Shown here piece after piece: positions 13,160 through 18,864 of a stretch of 18,864 nt of DNA (within the stretch, counting starts at the first letter, position 1; each line of letters begins with the position of its first letter). The stretch covers positions 1 through 18,864 of the forward strand of contig JAEDOB010000010.1 of assembly GCA_016302225.1 (NCBI GenBank), read 5' to 3'. Source of the stretch: Oscillospiraceae bacterium. GTDB lineage: Bacteria > Bacillota > Clostridia > Oscillospirales > Ruminococcaceae. The notes beneath the pieces were generated by a model. That model worked only from the letters and a program-made list of their open reading frames with translations. It had not been told where the DNA came from and made no database searches. The position numbers were made by a program, and so were the translations under genes.

Positions 13160-14338
13160 ATGTCCAAACATCTATTTACATCAGAATCCGTAACCGAAGG
13201 TCACCCCGATAAAATATGCGACCAGATCTCGGACGCTGTTCTCGACGCAATGCTGGCAAATGACCCTCAGTCAAGAGTTGCCTGCGAAACCTGCTGCACG
13301 ACCGGCATGGTTCTCTGCATGGGCGAAATTTCCACAGAATGCTACGTTGACATTCCCAAGATAGTTCGTCAGGTAGTGGTAGACATCGGCTACGACAGAG
13401 CAAAATTCGGCTTTGACGGACACACCTGCTCGGTCATCACATCTATCGACGAGCAGTCCGCAGACATTGCCATGGGCGTTGACGAAGCGCTTGAACATAA
13501 GGACGGTGAGTCTGCCGATTCCAATATGACGGGTGCAGGCGACCAGGGTATGATGTTCGGCTTTGCCTGCGACGAAACCCCCGAGCTGATGCCGCTGCCC
13601 ATCTCTCTTGCTCATAAGCTGGCAAAGAAGCTCAGCGAGGTAAGAAAGACAGGCGTTCTCCCCTATCTTCGTCCCGACGGAAAAACTCAGGTCACTGTTG
13701 AATATGATGATGACCGTCCCGTTCGTGTTGATACGGTAGTTGTTTCCTCACAGCACGCCGCCGAGGTTTCCCTCGAAAAGATAAGAGCGGACATTATCGA
13801 AAAGGTAATAAAGGCGGTCATTCCCGCAGAGCTGCTTGTTGATACAAAGTATTTCGTAAACCCCACAGGACGCTTTGTTATCGGCGGTCCTCAGGGCGAC
13901 AGCGGTCTTACGGGACGAAAGATAATCGTTGACACCTACGGCGGATATTCCCGTCACGGCGGCGGAGCATTCAGCGGAAAGGACCCCACAAAGGTTGACC
14001 GTTCTGCTGCCTATGCCGCAAGATATGTTGCCAAGAATATCGTTGCTGCGGGACTTGCGAGAAAGTGCGAGGTACAGCTTGCATATGCCATCGGCGTTGC
14101 AAAGCCTGTTTCAATAATGGTTGACAGCTTCGGCACGGGAACGGTTCCCGATGAAAAGCTTGCCGCAGCCGTTGAAAAGGTATTCGATCTGCGCCCCGCC
14201 GCTATCATCGAAGCCCTTGACCTGAGAAAGCCCCAGTACAGACAGCTTGCGGCTTACGGTCATATGGGACGTGAGGATCTGGGCGTTGCATGGGAAAAGA
14301 CGGATAAGGTCGATGCGCTTAAAGCGGCTGTTATCTGA
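13160..14338 (+). CDS. metK: S-adenosylmethionine synthetase
   Basis: The product is 392 residues, normal for MetK, with all three repeated domains. It joins methionine and ATP into S-adenosylmethionine, releasing phosphate and pyrophosphate, in the cytosol as a tetramer. Motifs: VTEGHPDKICDQISDA (11-26), the hexapeptide GAGDQG (125-130) of the ATP site, GGPQGDSGLTGRK in the middle third, and the phosphate loop GGGAFSGKDPTKVDRSAAY around residues 270-290. The ribosome site AGGAGG lies nine bases before the ATG. It is a single-gene unit controlled by the SAM-I riboswitch and ends at a shared terminator with the convergent lipoprotein gene. No unusual substitutions are visible. Confidence 0.98.
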   Translation: MSKHLFTSESVTEGHPDKICDQISDAVLDAMLANDPQSRVACETCCTTGMVLCMGEISTECYVDIPKIVRQVVVDIGYDRAKFGFDGHTCSVITSIDEQSADIAMGVDEALEHKDGESADSNMTGAGDQGMMFGFACDETPELMPLPISLAHKLAKKLSEVRKTGVLPYLRPDGKTQVTVEYDDDRPVRVDTVVVSSQHAAEVSLEKIRADIIEKVIKAVIPAELLVDTKYFVNPTGRFVIGGPQGDSGLTGRKIIVDTYGGYSRHGGGAFSGKDPTKVDRSAAYAARYVAKNIVAAGLARKCEVQLAYAIGVAKPVSIMVDSFGTGTVPDEKLAAAVEKVFDLRPAAIIEALDLRKPQYRQLAAYGHMGREDLGVAWEKTDKVDALKAAVI

Positions 14339-14359
14339 TAATTTCCGAAAATACCAAAC

Positions 14360-14398
14360 AATGGGCGTTCCCCCGTTTACAGCGAGGGACCGCCCATT
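14360..14398. terminator. Bidirectional hairpin terminator between metK and the Ltp lipoprotein gene
   Basis: AATGGGCG (14360-14367) pairs perfectly with CGCCCATT (14391-14398), with further inner pairing of TCCC.CG with CG.GGGA. The stem ends in TTTT on the plus strand and in ATTGTTT on the minus strand. It lies between convergent stop codons at 14338 and 14416. Confidence 0.8.
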
Positions 14399-14415
14399 TT
14401 CTGTAATTTCCGAGG

Positions 14416-15294
14416 TCAATAGCCCACAGCCGAAACTCCGTAGGCAGCCTCCGAAGCAGTAAAGCCTTCATACTCCAGCTGCTCTATCAGATCCTGCTTT
14501 GAGAATGACATAAAGTCAAGATATTCCGCTGCTTTTTTGGCAGCCTGTTCCTTCCAGTCCGCACCGCAGTGGTCTGCGCCGTAGACCGCTTCTTCATTGG
14601 TAAAGCCCTCATATTCCAGCTGCTCTATCAGACCCTTGCGGGAAAATGCCGTGAAATCCAGATAGCTTTGTGCCTTCTTCACAGCATTCGACTGACCCAT
14701 TGACGCAGAACCGCCCGAGCTGCCCGCCGACGAAGCCTTCTCCACCGCATCTACGCCATAGACCGCCTCCGAATGAGTGAAGCCCTCATATTCAAGCTGC
14801 TCTATAAGACCGTCCCTTGAAAATGACGTAAAATCAAGATAATCCGCAGCTTTTTGGGCAGCCTGTGCGTTCCAGTCCGCACCGCACTTATCAACTCCGT
14901 AAACCGCTTCATCATGAGAAAATCCCTCATATTCCAGCTGTTCTATAAGCCCTTTACGGGAAAATGCCATAAAATCAAGGTAGCTGAGTGCCTTCCTTAC
15001 GGCATTTTTCTGACCGATGGTTTCCGTCGGTTTGGCAGCCTCGGTGACCTTTTCCGCAGTGGTCGCTTTTGTGGTTTCCGGGGCAGAGGTTTCAGTAACA
15101 CTCTCAGCAGATGTGGTCGTTTCTGCGGCAGATGTTTCCGTTTCGGACGCTTCCGTTACGCTCTCGGCAGCAGCGGTTTCCGAGGAGATGGTCTGCTCTG
15201 TGCCCTCCGGCTGAGAGGCGGTCTGCGTGTCAGTCCCGCAGGCGGATAATAAAAGAACGGCAGCAAGGCTTGCGATAAGTATTTTGTGTTTCAT
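14416..15294 (-). CDS. Ltp-family surface lipoprotein with four repeats
   Basis: The product is 292 residues. A lipoprotein signal (MKHKILIASLAAVLLLSAC, lipid cysteine 19) is followed by a Ser/Thr/Glu/Ala-rich spacer (20-92) probably spanning the cell wall. Four Ltp-type repeats follow, each with a YLDF.(A/S)FS...LIEQLEYEGF....AVYGV core, near 99-135, 146-182, 205-240 and 252-288. They are arranged as two similar pairs (95-187 and 200-291) joined by a Gly/Ser linker, so an ancestral two-repeat unit was duplicated. The family (host cell surface-exposed lipoprotein) includes the Ltp protein of streptococcal phage TP-J34, which blocks injection of DNA by other phages. A phage-exclusion role is therefore possible, but no phage genes adjoin, and a general surface function is equally open. 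It has its own consensus promoter and GGAGG site. Confidence 0.88.
   Translation of the reverse strand: MKHKILIASLAAVLLLSACGTDTQTASQPEGTEQTISSETAAAESVTEASETETSAAETTTSAESVTETSAPETTKATTAEKVTEAAKPTETIGQKNAVRKALSYLDFMAFSRKGLIEQLEYEGFSHDEAVYGVDKCGADWNAQAAQKAADYLDFTSFSRDGLIEQLEYEGFTHSEAVYGVDAVEKASSAGSSGGSASMGQSNAVKKAQSYLDFTAFSRKGLIEQLEYEGFTNEEAVYGADHCGADWKEQAAKKAAEYLDFMSFSKQDLIEQLEYEGFTASEAAYGVSAVGY
14422..15015 (-). repeat. Duplicated two-repeat unit inside the Ltp lipoprotein gene
   Basis: The segment encoding residues 94-187 (15015-14734) and the segment encoding 200-291 (14697-14422) are copies of one another. Both read GQ.NAV.KA.SYLDF then, after a CGADW.(A/E)QAA.KAA segment, YLDF.SFS. The shared LIEQLEYEGF occurs four times. 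Copies have diverged in sequence, so the duplication is not recent. Confidence 0.85.
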
Positions 15295-15367
15295 TTAATA
15301 TTCCTCCATCATAGCATATGTACTGATAATTGTAGATATATTAACTATAAATTATCGCTATAAACAA

Positions 15368-15396
15368 ATTATAGCACAAACCGTCTTGTTTGTCAA
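15368..15396 (-). promoter_or_regulatory. Sigma-A promoter of the Ltp lipoprotein gene
   Basis: On the minus strand TTGACA (15396-15391) and TATAAT (15373-15368) are separated by 17 bases with TGC before the -10. The transcript would have a leader of about 65 bases, AT-rich and without a strong hairpin. Confidence 0.9.
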
Positions 15397-15473
15397 TTAC
15401 CCGAATGTCCCATATATTACACATTGGGAGAAAAATTGCATATTTCTTCCAAAAAGCATTTTTATTCCCGCTA

Positions 15474-15502
15474 TTGACATTTGTAATTTTCTATGCTAAA
15501 AT
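15474..15502 (+). promoter_or_regulatory. Promoter of the marR-glgB operon
   Basis: TTGACA (15474-15479) and TAAAAT (15497-15502) are separated by 17 bases with TGC before the -10. It is divergent from the lipoprotein promoter, and the inverted repeats just downstream overlap the start of transcription. Confidence 0.85.
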
Positions 15503-15533
15503 ATCTAACAGAGATAGCTAACTAATTTAGCTA
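15502..15533 (+). promoter_or_regulatory. Probable MarR operator (two overlapping dyads)
   Basis: TAGCTAA (15515-15521) and TTAGCTA (15527-15533) are perfect inverted arms with a five-base centre, and TATCT (15502-15506) and AGATA (15512-15516) form a second dyad with the same spacing. They cover the -10 edge, the transcription start and the first bases of the leader of the MarR gene, the usual place for MarR autorepression. That this MarR binds them is inference. Confidence 0.6.
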
Positions 15534-15551
15534 AATACGGGAGATGATTTT

Positions 15552-15977
15552 TTGGAAAACAACAAGCTGACCGAATTTATGGACGTAATGGCAAAGGCAT
15601 ACTACAATAAGTCCATATTCTTCCTGAGCGACTTTTATCAGAGCGAAACGAGGATAATTTTCCTTCTGCTAAAAAGCGGCGGCGAAAGCACTCCCGGGGA
15701 TATTTCCGCCGAGCTGGGCTTTTCCACCGCGCACACAGCCTCCCTGCTGCGTTCCCTTGAACATAAAAAGTACATAGACCGCCTGCCCGCCGCAAAGGAC
15801 AAGCGGCGTGTAATTGTCACCCTGACCGACGAAGGGAAGGCGTTTGCCGATGAAAAATACAGCGAACTGGTAACTTTTTTCCAAAAGCTGTTGGACGCAT
15901 TCGGCGAAAAGGACCTGAACGAGCTTATCCGTCTTATCGGCAGGATTTCCGAAATAACCGAGGATATTTCCAAATAA
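15552..15977 (+). CDS. MarR-family transcriptional regulator
   Basis: The product is 141 residues, typical for MarR. The winged helix-turn-helix covers about 35-95: helices around FLLLKSGGESTPGDISAEL and FSTAHTASLLRSLEHKKYI, then the wing DRLPAAKDKRRVIVTLTDEG, in which the DxR.....T pattern of the family is clear. N- and C-terminal helices form the dimer interface. It starts at a TTG (15552) with GGGAGA upstream; the next in-frame ATG is at codon 10 and lacks a ribosome site. It is transcribed with glgB, 17 bases downstream. The inverted repeats in its promoter suggest autoregulation. The ligand and other targets are unknown. Confidence 0.92.
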   Translation: MENNKLTEFMDVMAKAYYNKSIFFLSDFYQSETRIIFLLLKSGGESTPGDISAELGFSTAHTASLLRSLEHKKYIDRLPAAKDKRRVIVTLTDEGKAFADEKYSELVTFFQKLLDAFGEKDLNELIRLIGRISEITEDISK

Positions 15978-15994
15978 AAAGGAGCGTTTTTCAG

Positions 15995-17812
15995 ATGAAT
16001 ATGCAGGATTTCTACGAGGGAAAAGCCTTCGATTGCCACGAATTTTTCGGCGCACATATCTGTGACGGAGGCACGGTTTTCCGTACATATGCCCCCAACG
16101 CAAAGGGTGCTGCCGTTGTGGGCGAATTCAGCGGCTGGGAACCCTTATATATGAACAAGGAGGGCACAGGCGGCGTTTACAGCCTTTTTGTCCCCGGTGC
16201 AAAAGCGGGACAGATGTACAAATACCGCATCTTCACAAACAGCGGTTACTGCGACCACTGCGACCCATACGGCTTCGGAATGGAGCTGCGTCCCAACTGG
16301 GCATCTATTATCGTGGATATGCACAGATACCGATTTTCCGATGAAAAATGGATGAAGGAAAGGGACAAGAACTACAACCGTCCCATGAATATTTACGAGG
16401 TGCATCTGGGCTCATGGATGACCGACCCGGACAATGAAAACGGTTGGTACACCTATGAAAAGATAGCCCCCAAGCTTATTGATTACGTAAGATCGCACGG
16501 CTTTACCCATATTGAAATAATGCCCATCAGCGAGCACCCCGCCGACGAGTCATGGGGCTATCAGAACACGGGATTTTTCGCCCCCACCTCCCGCTACGGC
16601 ACAGCGGACGGTCTGAAAACTCTGGTAAACTGCTGTCATTTGGCGGGAATTGGCGTTATAATGGACTTTGTTCCCGTGCATTTCGCTGTTGACGGATATG
16701 GTCTTGCTATGTATGACGGCACGGCACTTTACGAATATCCCAACTCGGACGTTACCAATTCCGAATGGGGGACGAACAATTTTATCCATTCAAGGCGTGA
16801 GGTCTGCTGTTTTCTGCAATCCGCCGCAAACTACTGGCTTACGGAATATCACTTTGACGGCATACGCATGGACGCTATCAGCCGTGCTATCTACTGGCAG
16901 GGCGACCCCGCAAGAGGCGTCAACGGGAACGCTGTGGATTTCCTGAAAAATATGAATTCGGGACTCCGCCGCCTGCACCCCACCGCCATGCTTATTGCCG
17001 AGGATTCCACAAACTATTTGAAGGTGACAGCCCCCGTTGAATACGGCGGTCTGGGCTTTGACTACAAGTGGGATTTAGGCTGGATGAATGATACTCTTGA
17101 CTACTTCCGCACCCCTCCCGCCGAACGTCCGCAGCACTATCACAAGCTGACCTTTTCCATGGCGTACTTTTACAATGAGCTGTATCTCCTGCCCTTCTCC
17201 CACGATGAAAATGTCCACGGGAAAGCCACTATCATTCAGAAAATGTGGGGCGATTATGAGCAGAAATTCCCGCAGGCAAGGGCACTTTATATGTATATGG
17301 CAGCTCACCCGGGCAAAACGCTGAACTTTATGGGCGGCGAATTTGCGCAGTTCCGTGAATGGGACGAAAAGCGTGAACAGGACTGGGAGCTGATGAAATA
17401 TCCCCTCCACGACTCCTTCCAAAAGTATTTCACAAGGCTTTTAAAGCTTTGCGAAAAACACCCCGCTCTTTACGCCGAGGACTACAATTCCGAATCCTTC
17501 AAATGGCTGGAGGTGGACGCTGCCGAGGAGTGCGTTTACATCTTCCGCAGGACAAGCGGGGACAGCACCGTTGTGGCTGCCTTCAATTTCAGCGACAAGC
17601 CGCATACGGCATACGCCTTCGATTACGGCAATGCCGACAAGGGCACCGTCAAGCTGCGTGAGATACTTAACAGCGACTGGCAGGAATTCAGCGGAAATAC
17701 TCCAAAGCCCCATAACGCCGCCGTTATCACATCGGAAATCTCCGACGGGAAAAATATCCTCAAAGCTGACCTTCCGCCCTTTTCGGGGAGAATGTTTGAG
17801 GTAATAGGATAG
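15995..17812 (+). CDS. glgB: 1,4-alpha-glucan branching enzyme (GH13)
   Basis: The product is 605 residues. A CBM48-type N-terminal domain (about 15-110, with FRTYAPNAKGAAVVGEFSGW) precedes the catalytic barrel and a C-terminal beta domain (about 500-605). GH13 catalytic residues are present: nucleophile Asp293 in FDGIRMDAIS, acid/base Glu336 in LIAEDST and Asp404 in FSHDENVHG; MDFVPVHF (223-230) is the first conserved region. The enzyme makes alpha-1,6 branches in glycogen. It is somewhat shorter at the N-terminus than E. coli GlgB (one N-terminal module rather than two), as in many Firmicutes. It follows marR by 17 bases with an AAGGAGCG site and is ended by a strong terminator. The other glycogen genes are not in the window. 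Confidence 0.96.
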   Translation: MNMQDFYEGKAFDCHEFFGAHICDGGTVFRTYAPNAKGAAVVGEFSGWEPLYMNKEGTGGVYSLFVPGAKAGQMYKYRIFTNSGYCDHCDPYGFGMELRPNWASIIVDMHRYRFSDEKWMKERDKNYNRPMNIYEVHLGSWMTDPDNENGWYTYEKIAPKLIDYVRSHGFTHIEIMPISEHPADESWGYQNTGFFAPTSRYGTADGLKTLVNCCHLAGIGVIMDFVPVHFAVDGYGLAMYDGTALYEYPNSDVTNSEWGTNNFIHSRREVCCFLQSAANYWLTEYHFDGIRMDAISRAIYWQGDPARGVNGNAVDFLKNMNSGLRRLHPTAMLIAEDSTNYLKVTAPVEYGGLGFDYKWDLGWMNDTLDYFRTPPAERPQHYHKLTFSMAYFYNELYLLPFSHDENVHGKATIIQKMWGDYEQKFPQARALYMYMAAHPGKTLNFMGGEFAQFREWDEKREQDWELMKYPLHDSFQKYFTRLLKLCEKHPALYAEDYNSESFKWLEVDAAEECVYIFRRTSGDSTVVAAFNFSDKPHTAYAFDYGNADKGTVKLREILNSDWQEFSGNTPKPHNAAVITSEISDGKNILKADLPPFSGRMFEVIG

Positions 17813-17818
17813 TAATGC

Positions 17819-17853
17819 GCTGCTGCGGTCTGGTCGGACTGCGGCAGCTTTTT
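17819..17853 (+). terminator. Rho-independent terminator of glgB
   Basis: Arms 17819-17831 and 17836-17848 (GCTGCTGCGG with CTGCGGCAGC, plus three inner pairs; some G-U) form a 13-bp stem with a four-base loop, followed by five T (17849-17853). It lies six bases after the glgB stop. Confidence 0.9.
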
Positions 17854-17867
17854 CATCATTATGTATT

Positions 17868-17890
17868 GCAGATAAAGCGATTTTATCTGC
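17868..17890. repeat. Inverted repeat between glgB and the next promoter
   Basis: GCAGATAAA (17868-17876) and TTTATCTGC (17882-17890) are perfect nine-base arms around a five-base loop. No T-run follows. It lies 35 bases before the -35 of the next promoter, so it could be an operator or a leftover hairpin; the role is not determined. Confidence 0.5.
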
Positions 17891-17925
17891 CAATTTGTAT
17901 CAAAATCCAAGAATTGCATATCCAA

Positions 17926-17954
17926 TTGACAATCAGGTAAAAATATGCTATAAT
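17926..17954 (+). promoter_or_regulatory. Consensus promoter of the coiled-coil/glycosyltransferase operon
   Basis: TTGACA (17926-17931) and TATAAT (17949-17954) are separated by 17 bases with TGC before the -10, a perfect extended promoter. The leader is about 35 bases. Confidence 0.9.
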
Positions 17955-17996
17955 AACGTGATAAATTAAACAAAAAATGAGCGGAGGAAAATCGCC

Positions 17997-18479
17997 GTGG
18001 AAAACAATACAGCCGTAGATGTGACCAAAATAATGTCGGAAATAAGGCAGAAAATAAAGGACGAAGGGCTTACCCCGTCAATGCTGTCCTTTGAGGAGAT
18101 ACCCATGGACAAGCCCTCCTCTGAATTGGATATTGACTATAACCCCTATATACTGAAGCAAAGTGCGGAGCTTCTGTGCAGCCAAAATCAGCTCACTCCC
18201 AACAAGCCCATTGAAGGAAATCCCATTGTCCGCATGATAAAAAAGGTCATCAGAAAGCTTACTCAATTTTATGTGGTGCCCATAGTTATGGAACAAAACA
18301 CCCTGAATTTCCATTATGCCAATGCAGTTTCACAGCTTTACTGCTTTACGCAGGAATCGGAAAAGCTGAACATAAGACTTTCCGAGCTGGAGCGCCAACA
18401 TATTTTGGACGAAAAGCGTATAGCCGAGCTTGAAAGCAGACTTCGGGAGCTTGAAAAAAGCGGAGGAAAAGGGGTATGA
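17997..18479 (+). CDS. Coiled-coil protein preceding a glycosyltransferase, 160 aa
   Basis: The ORF starts at a GTG (17997) with GGAGG nine bases upstream and is 160 residues. The N-terminal third is polar (VTKIMSEIRQKIKDEGLTP), residues 78-97 form an amphipathic or weakly hydrophobic basic stretch (RMIKKVIRKLTQFYVVPIVM), and residues 118-155 have the heptad pattern of a coiled coil rich in Glu, Leu and Arg. There is no signal peptide. Its stop overlaps the ATG of the glycosyltransferase (ATGA), so the two are coupled. I do not recognise a named family; small proteins like this often precede glycosyltransferases or methyltransferases in surface-polysaccharide clusters, where a scaffold or membrane-tethering role is plausible. 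That role is inference. Confidence 0.75.
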   Translation: MENNTAVDVTKIMSEIRQKIKDEGLTPSMLSFEEIPMDKPSSELDIDYNPYILKQSAELLCSQNQLTPNKPIEGNPIVRMIKKVIRKLTQFYVVPIVMEQNTLNFHYANAVSQLYCFTQESEKLNIRLSELERQHILDEKRIAELESRLRELEKSGGKGV

Positions 18480-18864
18480 AAATAATTCAGCTGCTGCCTA
18501 CCCTCGGCTTTGGCGATGCCATTGGAAATGACGCTCTCGCTTTGGCAAACGCTATAAGAGAATTCGGCTATGACACGGAGATAATCGCAGAAGCCGTTGA
18601 TGCCCGCCACCCCAAGGGAACCGCCAAGGACCTCTGCTCAGGCTATCCCAAAATCGACCCCGACGACATTATTCTTTACCATATGTCAACGGGAACAAGG
18701 CTAAACTATGAGCTGGAAAAGCTGAACGGCAGAAAAATGCTTATCTACCATAACATCACCCCGCCGCACTTTTTCAATGACTACAATCCCTCTGCCGCCG
18801 TCAACGCTCAGACGGGGCTTAACGGCTTGAAGCATCTGGCAGGCAAGGTGGAATATTGTATGGC
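18476..18864 (+). CDS. Probable GT4-type glycosyltransferase (N-terminal part, cut by window end)
   Basis: The frame opens at ATG 18476, overlapping the previous stop, with GGAGG upstream, and stays open through the last base (129 codons visible). It begins MKIIQLLPTLGFGDAIGNDA, the glycine-rich first strand and loop of the N-terminal Rossmann domain of GT-B enzymes. It continues with ALANAIREFGYDTEIIAEAV and a strand-loop with LIYHNITPPHFF, typical of GT4 (mannosyl-, rhamnosyl- or glucosyltransferases) of surface-polysaccharide clusters. The UDP/GDP-sugar-binding C-terminal half lies outside the window, so donor and acceptor cannot be told. It probably belongs to a polysaccharide or cell-wall glycan cluster that continues beyond 18864. 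Confidence 0.8.
   Translation, partial: MKIIQLLPTLGFGDAIGNDALALANAIREFGYDTEIIAEAVDARHPKGTAKDLCSGYPKIDPDDIILYHMSTGTRLNYELEKLNGRKMLIYHNITPPHFFNDYNPSAAVNAQTGLNGLKHLAGKVEYCM

Noticed and set aside
14416..15015. Regular repeats that might suggest a CRISPR array
   Set aside because: The repeats are in frame, diverged and encode the Ltp protein repeats; there are no short identical repeats with unique spacers.
14854..15249. 131-codon plus-strand ORF rich in Gly, Arg and Phe opposite the Ltp gene
   Set aside because: The low-complexity look comes from reading the Ser/Thr/Glu-rich spacer backwards; no ribosome site.
15638..16103. Overlapping minus-strand ORFs of 139 and 144 codons across marR and glgB start
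   Set aside because: Both are antisense to the MarR and GlgB genes and cross their junction; no start signals.

Overview
The window looks like chromosome from an anaerobic low-to-mid GC Firmicute, most likely a Ruminococcus-type member of the Oscillospiraceae. This is inferred from the Gram-positive layout (SAM-I riboswitch on metK, AGGAGG-type ribosome sites, near-consensus TTGACA/17/TATAAT promoters, lipoproteins), the codon choice, and the protein families present (Ltp-repeat lipoprotein, stand-alone PduL, arabinose-type sugar kinase and epimerase, isolated glgB). I see no rRNA, tRNA, CRISPR array, transposase or prophage structural genes, so this reads as ordinary chromosome with a few accessory genes.

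Layout. 1-420: end of an unrecognised gene, a 57-residue membrane protein and a bidirectional terminator. 421-2128 (minus): a two-gene unit, macro-domain protein then vWA-domain protein, with an inverted repeat over the vWA ribosome site. 2465-4155 (plus): a rhodanese lipoprotein coupled to an unknown multi-pass membrane protein. 4253-6537 (plus): FGGY sugar kinase and L-ribulose-5-phosphate 4-epimerase (AraD). 6609-7907 (plus): an FAD oxidoreductase with a C-terminal Rieske cluster domain, whose start codon abuts a terminator-like hairpin. 7904-11993 (minus): DUF5131 protein, ADP-ribosylglycohydrolase, purine nucleoside phosphorylase (own promoter), MTA/SAH-type deaminase and a 64-residue protein. 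12169-12747 (minus): PduL-type phosphotransacylase. 12913-14338 (plus): SAM-I riboswitch and metK. 14416-15294 (minus): four-repeat Ltp lipoprotein. 15552-17812 (plus): MarR regulator and glycogen branching enzyme. 17997-18864 (plus): a coiled-coil protein and the start of a glycosyltransferase that leaves the window.

How the genes work together. MetK makes S-adenosylmethionine under SAM-riboswitch control. The divergent purine nucleoside phosphorylase/deaminase pair could process the nucleoside by-products of SAM use (methylthioadenosine, S-adenosylhomocysteine) through inosine-type intermediates. The kinase/AraD pair feeds pentose into the pentose phosphate pathway, PduL probably makes acyl-phosphate for ATP, and GlgB stores glucose. 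Two unrelated ADP-ribose-handling proteins (macro domain and ADP-ribosylglycohydrolase) lie in separate operons about 8 kb apart, each beside a protein of unknown role (vWA and DUF5131). These two pairs and the Ltp lipoprotein are the best candidates for unexplored stress or phage-related functions. No complete new defence system can be proven from the sequence alone.
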